DNA of 5,712 bases, taken from positions 2,464 through 8,175 of the forward strand of contig JAHFDU010000171.1 in assembly GCA_023248835.1 (NCBI GenBank), in the 5' to 3' direction. The notes beneath the pieces were generated by a model. That model was not told the DNA's origin. It searched no databases and worked only from the letters and a program-made list of their open reading frames with translations. The stretch comes from Myxococcales bacterium (GTDB lineage Bacteria; Myxococcota_A; Polyangia; Palsa-1104). Of this stretch, positions 1-5,712 are shown in pieces. Made by a program: the position numbers and the translations under genes. Positions within the stretch are counted from its first letter, which is position 1, and each line of letters opens with the position of its first letter.

Positions 1-2
1 CC

Positions 3-1367
3 CGCCGCCCAGTGCCACCCCACAGCATAGAAGCCGAAGAATCGGTGATCGGCGGGGTTCTGGTGCACCCGCGCACGTTCAACCAGTGCGCCGAATTCTT
101 GCTGCCCGACGACTTTTACCATCCAGCGCTGCGCTCGATCTACGAAAGCATGATCGAGCTCGACATGGCTTCCAAGCCGATCGATGCGCTCACCGTCGCC
201 GAGCAGATGAAGTCGTCCGAAACCATCGAGCGATTGCGCGCGTTCGGCGGCGCCGACTACTTGACCGAGCTGATGGCCAAGGTGGTCACAGTCGAAAATA
301 TTGCTTTTCACGCTCGCATCGTGCGCGGCAAAGCGACGGCGCGCCGGCTGGTGGCGGCCTGCTCGGAGATCGCCGCCCGCGGCTATGGCGAATACGGCGA
401 CGTCGAAGAGTTCCTCGACGCGGCTGAGCACGAAATTTTCGAGATCGCGCAGCGTTCACAAAAAACCTCGTTCGAAGCGATCAAAGACATTCTGAAAACC
501 ACCATCCGCGCACTCGAGCGGCGCTACGATCGAAAGCAGGCGGTCACCGGCGTGCCCACCTGTTTTCACAAGTTCGACGCCATGACCGCGGGGCTGCAGC
601 CCGGCGAACTGGTGATCATCGCCGCCCGCCCGTCGATGGGAAAAACCTCGTTCGTCATGAACGCGGTGCAAAACGCCGCGATCGTCCACAAAGTTCCGGC
701 GCTGGTGTTTTCCATCGAAATGTCCAAAGAGGCACTCGGTGAGCGCATGCTGTGTTCGCAGGCGCGCGTCGATTCGACCAAACTGCGCGGCGGTTTTTTA
801 GAGACTCGCGACTGGGTTCAGATCACCAAGGCAGCGTCGGAAATCGCCGAAGCGCCGATTTTTATCGACGATTCCGGCGCGCCCAGTTTGCTCGAGATTC
901 GCGCCAAAGCCCGTCGCTGGCGATCGGATCAAAAACTTTTCAAGTCGCAAGATCAGCTCGGCGTTGTCGTCATCGACTACTTGCAACTGGTGCAGGGACG
1001 AATGTCGAAAGAGGACAATCGTCAGCGCGAAATCTCCGAAATCAGCCGCGGCCTCAAGGCGCTCGCCAAAGAGTTGCGGGTGCCGGTGGTGGCGCTGTCG
1101 CAGCTCAATCGCTCGCTGGAAACCCGCGCCGACAAGCGGCCAATGATGTCGGATTTGCGCGAATCGGGCGCCATCGAGCAGGACGCCGACGTCATCACTT
1201 TTATTTATCGTGACGAAGTCTATTCCAAAGATGAATGCAAAGAAGAGGACAAGGGCATCGCCGAGATCATCATCGGCAAGCAGCGCAATGGCCCGACCGG
1301 GGTGACACGCCTGGCGTTCCGCAACATGTACACCCGTTTTGAGAACTTGGCCGAAGAGCGAGGCTGA
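3..1367 (+). CDS. dnaB: Replicative DNA helicase DnaB (5' end probably just outside window)
   Basis: This is the hexameric, ATP-driven helicase that unwinds DNA at the replication fork and contacts primase. Counting from the GTG at 12, the N-terminal helical domain spans about residues 1-105 and opens with PPHSIEAEESVIGG. A linker follows, then the RecA-like ATPase from about residue 180. Walker A is ARPSMGKTS (205-213, Lys211), Walker B is VVVIDYLQL with Asp322, the sensor-like motif is ALSQLNR (361-367), and KQRNGP (423-428) supplies the Lys/Arg pair that acts as the arginine finger in DnaB family structures. The GTG at 12 is more likely the valine of the conserved 'VPPHS' than the start: the frame stays open to the window edge (Arg-Arg-Pro-Val) and no ribosome binding site is visible. 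At 451 residues plus a short missing leader the length is normal, so there is no intein. It is followed at once by a lipA fragment. Confidence 0.97.
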   Translation, partial: RRPVPPHSIEAEESVIGGVLVHPRTFNQCAEFLLPDDFYHPALRSIYESMIELDMASKPIDALTVAEQMKSSETIERLRAFGGADYLTELMAKVVTVENIAFHARIVRGKATARRLVAACSEIAARGYGEYGDVEEFLDAAEHEIFEIAQRSQKTSFEAIKDILKTTIRALERRYDRKQAVTGVPTCFHKFDAMTAGLQPGELVIIAARPSMGKTSFVMNAVQNAAIVHKVPALVFSIEMSKEALGERMLCSQARVDSTKLRGGFLETRDWVQITKAASEIAEAPIFIDDSGAPSLLEIRAKARRWRSDQKLFKSQDQLGVVVIDYLQLVQGRMSKEDNRQREISEISRGLKALAKELRVPVVALSQLNRSLETRADKRPMMSDLRESGAIEQDADVITFIYRDEVYSKDECKEEDKGIAEIIIGKQRNGPTGVTRLAFRNMYTRFENLAEERG

Positions 1368-1376
1368 GGTAGATCC

Positions 1377-1758
1377 AATCACACAATCTCGAGACGGTAC
1401 CGCGGTTGTCGCGACAGGTGCGCGTGCAGGCAAGTTATCCGCGTAGCTACGCGGTGTTGCGCCACGCCAAAACGTGCGGTGCGGTGGTCAAGACGGGACT
1501 CATGCTCGGACTTGGCGAAGAGCTCGATGAAGTGCGCACGGTCCTGCGCGAACTCAGTGAGCTTGGTTGTGACATCGTCACGCTTGGACAGTATTTGCAG
1601 CCGTCAAAAAAACATCTGCCGGTGGTGCGCTATCTTCACCCCGACGAATTTCCCAGTTGCGCGCAGAGGCGCTCTCGTTCGGCATCGGTTATGTCGAAGC
1701 CGGACCGCTGGTGCGCAGCTCCTATCACGCTGACAAACAGGCGGCTTTGTCGCGGTAA
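1377..1758 (+). pseudogene. lipA: Lipoyl synthase (LipA) remnant, 5'-truncated and frameshifted
   Basis: LipA inserts sulfur into octanoylated lipoyl domains using two 4Fe-4S clusters. Only the C-terminal part, roughly 125 of about 300 residues, is present. Readable motifs are HNLETVPRL (1382-1408), GLMLGLGE (1496-1519), GQYLQPS (1586-1606), RYLHPDEF ending at 1651, then in another frame QLRAEALSFGIGYVEAGPLVRSSYHA and a TAA at 1756. RSSYHA (1714-1731) carries the serine known to ligate the auxiliary cluster. The CxxxCxxC radical-SAM motif and the N-terminal cluster cysteines are absent. Two breaks are visible: AATCACACAAT at 1377-1387 looks like Asn-His-Asn codons with an extra AC, and around 1652-1654 the frame shifts as if one base were lost. 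No start codon or ribosome binding site fits, so it should make no working enzyme. An active copy may exist elsewhere. Sequencing error could explain an indel but not the missing N-terminal half. Confidence 0.86.
1439..1454. repeat. 16-bp perfect palindrome inside the lipA remnant
   Basis: CCGCGTAGCTACGCGG equals its own reverse complement. The flanking T at both ends stops further extension. It encodes part of the former LipA reading frame (around PRSYAV), so it may be chance. It has no T-run and no loop, so it does not look like a terminator. It could be a dimeric-protein site, but nothing here supports that. Confidence 0.3.
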
Positions 1759-1794
1759 CTTGCGCACAACATCACGGGCGGCAAAGATGGTGCT

Positions 1795-2778
1795 ATGAAC
1801 GACATGCCGACCCTCGGGCGACCGCCCAAGCGTGTGCTCCGTCGGTCGGTGATCTTGCTGCTCATGGTGGTTTGCGTCCTGCTTGCCGTCGTCGGCGCTA
1901 GGCGGCACCACGACGCGGCGGTTGTTCCAGTGCCGCCAGTGGTGGCCGATGCTTCGGTGCCGGAAGTCGCGGCGCGTCCGCCCAGTGATGAACTCGGCCG
2001 TGCAGGTTTGCGAAAAGTGAAGGTTGATCTCTCAGGGCCACTCGAGACTGCGCTGGTGCAAGGACTTGGCAGCGAGCTTGGTCAGCGGCTCACCCAGACG
2101 GTGGTTCGCCAGCTCGCCTGGTGGGTGCAGGTGCCGAAAGATCTGTTGCGCGGCGATCGCATCGAGCTGCTGTTCGAGGAGCGCGTAGGCCAAGAGCCGC
2201 TGGTGGTGGCGCTGCGCTTTCGCAGCCACAAGCTTGGGCGCGAGTTCAAGAGCTTTCGCTTCGTTGCGCCGGGCGCTCAATTTGGACACTACTATCAGCC
2301 AGGCGGCAGCGAACTCGAACTGCGCCTTATCGACTCGCCGCTCGACGACTACGATCAGGTCACCTCATTGCTCAAAGATGGACGCGACCACAAGGGCATC
2401 GACTTCAAGACTCCCGTGGGCACGCCGATCAGGGCCCCGTTTGAAGCAGTGGTGGTGCGCAAGACGTGGCTGTTTGCGCAAAACGGCAACTCGCTCGAGC
2501 TGCGCGACGTGGCGACCCATCGCGCCGCCATATTTCTTCATTTGTCGCCGTTGCCCGCGTCGCTTTTCGTCGGCGCGGCGATAAAGCGCGGCGATGTCGT
2601 GGCGCAAACTGGCAACAGCGGCCACTCCTTCGCGCCACACCTACACTATCAATTGGTGTCGCCCAAGGGTGAAGCGCTCGACCCGTTTGTCATTCACAAG
2701 ACGATGCGTCGCAAACTATCTCCCACCGATCTCGCGCTTTTCAACGCCGAGATGCAGCGCCTCGAACACTTGTTTTGA
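1795..2778 (+). CDS. Membrane-anchored M23 (LytM-type) metalloendopeptidase
   Basis: This is a predicted zinc endopeptidase that cleaves peptide cross-links of peptidoglycan, anchored in the inner membrane and facing the periplasm. A basic N-terminus (KRVLRR, 12-17) precedes one hydrophobic segment at about 18-34, then a Pro/Val/Ala-rich linker to about 65. Residues 85-160 (RQLAWWVQVPKDLLRGDRIELLFEE core) resemble the domain before the catalytic unit in MepM/Csd3-like enzymes. The M23 domain covers about 195-300: HKGID gives zinc ligands His199 and Asp203, FLHL gives His249, and HLH at 282-284 gives catalytic His282 and ligand His284. All expected active-site residues are present, so an active enzyme is likely rather than a degenerate EnvC/NlpD-type activator. 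The ATG at 1795 is chosen because it precedes the basic-hydrophobic anchor; the ribosome binding site is weak. The gene lies 36 bp after the lipA remnant and ends 14 bp from the convergent lipoprotein gene. The exact bond cut cannot be told from sequence. Confidence 0.92.
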   Translation: MNDMPTLGRPPKRVLRRSVILLLMVVCVLLAVVGARRHHDAAVVPVPPVVADASVPEVAARPPSDELGRAGLRKVKVDLSGPLETALVQGLGSELGQRLTQTVVRQLAWWVQVPKDLLRGDRIELLFEERVGQEPLVVALRFRSHKLGREFKSFRFVAPGAQFGHYYQPGGSELELRLIDSPLDDYDQVTSLLKDGRDHKGIDFKTPVGTPIRAPFEAVVVRKTWLFAQNGNSLELRDVATHRAAIFLHLSPLPASLFVGAAIKRGDVVAQTGNSGHSFAPHLHYQLVSPKGEALDPFVIHKTMRRKLSPTDLALFNAEMQRLEHLF

Positions 2779-2792
2779 GCTGTCAACTCTTC

Positions 2793-4292
2793 TCAGTACG
2801 ACATATCCGTCGTGCCGGGCGGCGTAACCCAATAGCCGGTCATCATCATTGGCGGATGAATCGCGGTGACTGTGCAGCCGGTGGTGGTGCCGAGCATGTC
2901 GACTTGCGCTTGTACGTCGGCGACGCGCCAGAGCTGGCCGCGCGAATTGCCCTGACCGGTGTTAAAGCCTGACAGCTGGTTGGGCGCTTGACCGAACGTC
3001 GATTTGAGCACGCCGCCGCAGTAGATGTTCACAATCGGGTGCTCGTCGACGGTGCCGCCGTAGTAGTGCACCATGACGCGAAAGCCGTCGGTGTCGTTGG
3101 GGTTGTCGATGTTGATGTTTTCCGGCTTTGCGGTATCCGAAATGTTATCGATATCGAGGCGCGGATTGGCGCAGGTGCCCATCGCCGAGTTGCAAGCACC
3201 GGCGGGAGAGGCGGCGTAGCCCCAAGGCAGGCCCCCCCCCCATCCGTTTTTGCAATTGCTGTAGAAACAGTCGTCGGTCGAGTTGAACCAATCCGTCTTC
3301 GAAACCGCGCGGTGCGTGTGCAGATCGATGTCGGCGCCGGCGTTGCTGGTGCCGCCGGTGTGGTCCCAGCACAATTCGATGCGTACGCCGGGGCCGACGA
3401 CGTGCTGCACCCACGTGCAAGTGTAGGTTTTACCGTCGAGGCCGACCACGGTGAGGGTGACGGTGTAGTCACCCGAAAGCGTGAAATGAATGGTCGCATC
3501 CTTCTGGTCAGCGTCGGTTAGGGTAAAGCTCTGCGGTGTCGGATCTCCCATCGTCGGCTGCGGCGTCGCGGCGGGGGACGCGAACAGGCGATCGCAGGGG
3601 CCGCCGGTGACCGTCCAGCTCCACGAATTGGATTTGCCTGGGTAAAAAAGTTCGCCAAGCAGCGGCACGTCGGTGTACGGCAGCACATCGATGATGCGCG
3701 GATCGCCCGGCGCTGGACACATGATCGAAGCGGCGCAGCACAGTCCGTCGTCGGGGCAGCCGTTGCAGTCGTTGTCGAGCTTGTCGCAGACTTCTGCGCC
3801 CGGACCAATCGATCCTTTGCAGTCGCCCCAGCGGGTAAATTCGCCGACCAGTTCACAGGTCTGGGTGCCGTCGGTGCAGGCGCCGATCCGATGCTTGCCG
3901 GGTGGGCCGACGAAACACGATTCGACGTCGCCCGGCGTGCAGGGACAGTCTTCGTCGACTTGGCCGTTGCAATTGTCGTCAAGTCCGTTGCCCGATCCAT
4001 TCGGGCCGCAACCTTCACGATCAAGGCAGCCGGCGGTCGGCGAAATCGGATTGAGGCAGATCTCTGCCGTTTGCGGCGCCATGCAGGTGCCGCCATCGGG
4101 GTCGAGCCCTTGATAGAGCGACAGATCGCCATTGGCGGTCATGTCACGGGTTTCAGTGGGCGCAGCGTCGACGGTTCCCTGTTTGACACTGGCGTCGATC
4201 GGGTGTCCGCGTCGTTCCAGTGGACTGCAAGCCGTCAGAGAAAAAACCAAAAACAGGGTCGCGAAAAAAGAGAACCCCAAGTTAAGCTTCAT
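2793..4292 (-). CDS. Predicted Cys-rich lipoprotein, MopE-like motifs plus DIDLH domain (copy A)
   Basis: Function is unknown; it is probably exported and lipid-anchored. From the ATG at 4292 (499 residues) it has a basic-hydrophobic signal peptide ending in lipobox LTAC (Cys22), followed by Ser, which fits outer-membrane sorting. A polar linker runs to about residue 65. Residues 70-192 hold 17 cysteines and two acidic Asn/Asp loops, GLDDNCNGQVDE (103-114) and KLDNDCNGCPDD (171-182), like the motifs of MopE-type proteins. Residues 200-300 look PKD-like (SWSWTVTGGPCDR, then GDYTVTLTVVG). Residues 300-475 carry ELCWDHTG, ADIDLHTH, DDCFY, PRLDIDN, PENINID, HYYGG and VNIYCGG, a beta-rich module I recognise from myxobacterial-style secreted proteins. 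The tail is YWVTPPGTTDMSY. A TTG at 4331 in frame would add 13 residues, but the ATG gives a standard lipoprotein signal. No good ribosome binding site is seen. Acidic loops and conserved Asp/His suggest calcium or metal binding, which is inference. Confidence 0.92.
   Translation of the reverse strand: MKLNLGFSFFATLFLVFSLTACSPLERRGHPIDASVKQGTVDAAPTETRDMTANGDLSLYQGLDPDGGTCMAPQTAEICLNPISPTAGCLDREGCGPNGSGNGLDDNCNGQVDEDCPCTPGDVESCFVGPPGKHRIGACTDGTQTCELVGEFTRWGDCKGSIGPGAEVCDKLDNDCNGCPDDGLCCAASIMCPAPGDPRIIDVLPYTDVPLLGELFYPGKSNSWSWTVTGGPCDRLFASPAATPQPTMGDPTPQSFTLTDADQKDATIHFTLSGDYTVTLTVVGLDGKTYTCTWVQHVVGPGVRIELCWDHTGGTSNAGADIDLHTHRAVSKTDWFNSTDDCFYSNCKNGWGGGLPWGYAASPAGACNSAMGTCANPRLDIDNISDTAKPENINIDNPNDTDGFRVMVHYYGGTVDEHPIVNIYCGGVLKSTFGQAPNQLSGFNTGQGNSRGQLWRVADVQAQVDMLGTTTGCTVTAIHPPMMMTGYWVTPPGTTDMSY
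3232..3241 (-). repeat. G10 homopolymer tract in the copy A gene
   Basis: Ten consecutive C on the plus strand read as G10 on the coding strand and encode Trp351 (TGG), Gly352 (GGG), Gly353 (GGG) and most of Gly354 (GGC). At this length copy A stays in frame and keeps family length. The equivalent place in copy B (4773-4782) has no such tract. Slippage by one base would frameshift the DIDLH module. Confidence 0.9.
3735..3789 (-). repeat. 55-bp perfect repeat, copy A instance
   Basis: All 55 bases match 5276-5330. The block encodes the second acidic loop (CDKLDNDCNGCPDDGLCC). Synonymous positions are identical here while flanking codons differ often. The match ends at 3790 (A against C at 5331). 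Confidence 0.93.
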
Positions 4293-4333
4293 GGCTAGGC
4301 ACGCTATCAGAAAGCAGAAAAATCGCACCAAAT
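4293..4333 (-). other. 41-bp gap between paralogues, no promoter or Shine-Dalgarno seen
   Basis: Between the copy B stop and the copy A ATG I find no purine-rich ribosome binding site; the bases just before the ATG read GCCTAGCC. There is no hairpin with a T-run and no clear -35/-10 pair. The region stays open in the copy A frame, with TTG at 4331 and GTG at 4328 as alternative starts that would encode a second hydrophobic stretch (VRFFCFLIACLA). Translation may depend on coupling from copy B. Confidence 0.45.
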
Positions 4334-5632
4334 TTAGTAGCTGATATCGAGGTTGCTGGGCGGCGTGACCCAGTACCTGGTCGGTGTTATCGGATCGTGC
4401 AGCGCGGTGACATGGCAGTCGGTGGTGTTGCCGGCGTTATCGACGACAGCAGCCACATCGGCCACTCGCCAGAATTGACCTTTGCCGAACTGCATCCCGG
4501 TGGTGAACCCGGAAACTTGATTGGGCGTCTGACCGAAGGTGGTTTTAAGCACGCCGGCGCAATAAATATTGACCAGTGGATGCTCGGTCACCCAGCCGCC
4601 GTAGTAGTGCACCATGACGCGGAAGGTTTCGCCGTTTTGGGGCTGATCGATGTTGGTATTTTCCGGTTTCGCGATTTCGAACACATTGTCGATGTCGAGC
4701 CGGGGATTGTAGCAAGCCGCGCTGGTACAGGCGCTGGCGGTTGACGGGCTGTACCACTGGATCACCGGCCACCACGGCATCAGCGCGTAGCGACAGTCGC
4801 CGTAGAAGCAGTCGTCTTGCTTGTCGAACCAAGGCGCGGTGCTGCCCGGTTTGTGCACGTGCAGATCGATGTCGGCGCCGCCGATGATGCCAGGGCCGGT
4901 GTGGTCCCAACAGAGCTCGATGCGCACGCCCGGCCCCTCGACATGCTGCACCCAAGTGCAGGTGAAGCGCTCGTCGTGGGCGCCGACCACCGTCAGCGTC
5001 ACGGTGTAGTCGCCCGACAGTGTAAAATGCGCGGTCGCGTCCTCGGTGTCGGCGCGGCTGAGAGTGAAACTCTGAGGCGGCGGCGCGCCGGCGTCGGGCT
5101 GCGGCGTCGATTGCGGCGAGGCAAACAGGCGATCGCAAGGACCGCCGGTGATGGTCCAGGACCACGACTGCGCTGCACTTGGAAAGTAGTCGCCGCCGTG
5201 CAGTGCGACGTCGGTGTAGGGCTGGACCGCGACGATGCGCGGATCGCCGGGGGCGGGACAGGTGATCGGCGGGGTGCAGCACAGTCCGTCGTCGGGGCAG
5301 CCGTTGCAGTCGTTGTCGAGCTTGTCGCAGCTCTCGACACTCGGGCCGATCGAGCCGATGCACGCACCCCAGTGGGCAAATTCGCCGCTGAACTCGCAAG
5401 TCTGTTTTCCGTCCGAGCAAGCGCCGACTTTGTGTTTGCCGGGCAGTCCGACAAAGCAGGATTCGACGTCGCCCGGCGTGCAATTGCACAGTTCGTCGAC
5501 GGTGCCATCGCAATTGTCGTCGAGGCCGTTGCCCGAACCCTGCTCTCCACACTCTTCATGGTCGAGGCAGTCGTCGCTCGATCCGATCGGGTTCAGGCAC
5601 TCAGGCGGCGTCTGATCGGGCGGACACATGCT
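4334..5632 (-). repeat. Tandem duplication unit, right copy (within copy B)
   Basis: This is the partner of 2793-4091, offset by 1541 bases. Similarity continues weakly a few codons further (LPDGS against DPDGG). The N-terminal linkers then differ, as expected for fast-evolving spacers behind a signal peptide. Confidence 0.85.
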
Positions 5633-5712
5633 GCCGTCGGGGAGAAGCGTCGAAAAGGCGTCTCTGCTACTGCCAGCGTCGCCGATTTCGTCGAGGCGCG
5701 CGTCTTGCGGAG
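4334..5712 (-). CDS. Paralogue of the Cys-rich DIDLH protein (copy B), 5' end beyond window
   Basis: Function is unknown. The frame is open from the TAA at 4334 to the right edge. The ATG at 5629 is internal, because 27 further codons upstream (ending LLPDGS) continue the similarity to copy A (LDPDGG). The signal peptide therefore lies outside the window and lipidation cannot be judged. Numbered from that internal Met, the Cys-rich part is at 2-124 with GLDDNCDGTVDE (35-46) and KLDNDCNGCPDD (103-114). The PKD-like segment covers about 130-232 (SWSWTITGGPCDR, GDYTVTLTVVG), and the DIDLH module about 232-410 (ADIDLHVH, DDCFY, PRLDIDN, PENTNID, HYYGG, VNIYCAG). The tail is YWVTPPSNLDISY. All 26 cysteines match copy A. 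The proteins look about two-thirds identical by eye, with no net length difference over the last 431 residues. It sits upstream of copy A on the same strand, 41 bp away, so a shared transcript is likely. Confidence 0.92.
   Translation of the reverse strand, partial: PQDARLDEIGDAGSSRDAFSTLLPDGSMCPPDQTPPECLNPIGSSDDCLDHEECGEQGSGNGLDDNCDGTVDELCNCTPGDVESCFVGLPGKHKVGACSDGKQTCEFSGEFAHWGACIGSIGPSVESCDKLDNDCNGCPDDGLCCTPPITCPAPGDPRIVAVQPYTDVALHGGDYFPSAAQSWSWTITGGPCDRLFASPQSTPQPDAGAPPPQSFTLSRADTEDATAHFTLSGDYTVTLTVVGAHDERFTCTWVQHVEGPGVRIELCWDHTGPGIIGGADIDLHVHKPGSTAPWFDKQDDCFYGDCRYALMPWWPVIQWYSPSTASACTSAACYNPRLDIDNVFEIAKPENTNIDQPQNGETFRVMVHYYGGWVTEHPLVNIYCAGVLKTTFGQTPNQVSGFTTGMQFGKGQFWRVADVAAVVDNAGNTTDCHVTALHDPITPTRYWVTPPSNLDISY
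5276..5330 (-). repeat. 55-bp perfect repeat, copy B instance
   Basis: This is the exact partner of 3735-3789. It lies in the Cys-rich segment of copy B and covers the same residues. Confidence 0.93.

Larger units (their letters stand above)
2793..4091 (-). repeat. Tandem duplication unit, left copy (within copy A)
   Basis: This segment aligns base-for-base with 4334-5632 at a constant offset of 1541. All but one of the 26 matched cysteine codons keep the offset; the exception lies in a compensated local rearrangement around 3170-3250. The match includes the stop codons and the -SY C-termini. Divergence is too high for a recent duplication. Confidence 0.85.

Noticed and set aside
12..14. GTG as the true dnaB start
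   Set aside because: It falls on the conserved Val of VPPHS, the frame is open upstream, and there is no ribosome binding site in the few bases available. It remains possible but less likely than an upstream start.
798..1433. 211-codon reverse-strand open frame opposite dnaB
   Set aside because: It lies antisense to the conserved ATPase core of DnaB, its product is low-complexity and resembles nothing, and high GC produces such shadows.
1368..1794. Search of the dnaB-peptidase gap for tRNA, small RNA, IS ends or attachment sites
   Set aside because: Apart from the lipA remnant and the palindrome I saw no cloverleaf, terminal inverted repeats or target-site duplication that would indicate a mobile-element insertion.
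1406..1798. Continuous 130-codon frame covering the lipA remnant, considered as a real small gene
   Set aside because: Only the part up to 1651 reads as LipA; the rest is an out-of-frame translation of the LipA C-terminus. It lacks a credible start and ribosome binding site.
2761..2779. Hairpin CTCGAACA...TGTTTTGAG at the peptidase end considered as a terminator
   Set aside because: The stem has a bulge and a G-T pair, the loop is only two bases, and no T-run follows on either strand.
2988..3521. 177-codon forward open frame within copy A
   Set aside because: It is antisense to the DIDLH and PKD-like coding sequence, which has clear paralogue support. Its product is a Val/Ala/Asp-rich shadow.
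4545..5552. 335-codon reverse open frame overlapping copy B
   Set aside because: The product is dominated by Arg/His/Leu, typical of an off-frame read of GC-rich DNA. The overlapping frame is supported by copy A.

Overview
The window is GC-rich and bacterial. It holds the end of a forward gene cluster (replicative helicase, a broken lipoyl synthase remnant, an M23 peptidase) that meets a reverse-strand pair of paralogous, cysteine-rich secreted proteins head-on. The secreted proteins combine Cys-rich 'DNDCNG' segments of the MopE-like kind, a PKD-like beta segment and a 'DIDLH ... LDIDN ... PEN.NID ... HYYG' domain. I associate this style with Myxococcota and other former Deltaproteobacteria. 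That assignment is inference from protein style, not from a marker gene.

Layout. 3-1367 (+): DnaB, complete except for a few N-terminal residues that probably lie left of the window. 1377-1758 (+): the C-terminal 40% or so of lipoyl synthase (LipA), lacking its radical-SAM half and broken by two small indels; it begins within about 10 bases of the dnaB stop. 1795-2778 (+): a membrane-anchored M23 (LytM-type) endopeptidase with all active-site residues and a MepM-like N-terminal region. 2793-4292 (-): a 499-residue predicted lipoprotein. 4334-5712 (-): its paralogue, running off the right edge with its signal peptide outside the window. The two reverse genes are a tandem duplication with a fixed 1541-bp offset.

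How the genes relate. The two reverse genes are 41 bp apart on one strand and are probably co-transcribed, the right-hand copy first. DnaB is housekeeping and the M23 enzyme probably acts on peptidoglycan; neither has an evident link to the secreted pair beyond adjacency. I see no tRNA, rRNA, CRISPR array, IS element or convincing terminator. The points most worth a second look are the decayed lipA fused next to dnaB, the duplicated lipoprotein pair with all 26 non-lipid cysteines conserved, a 55-bp block identical between the copies, and a copy-specific G10 tract inside one lipoprotein gene.
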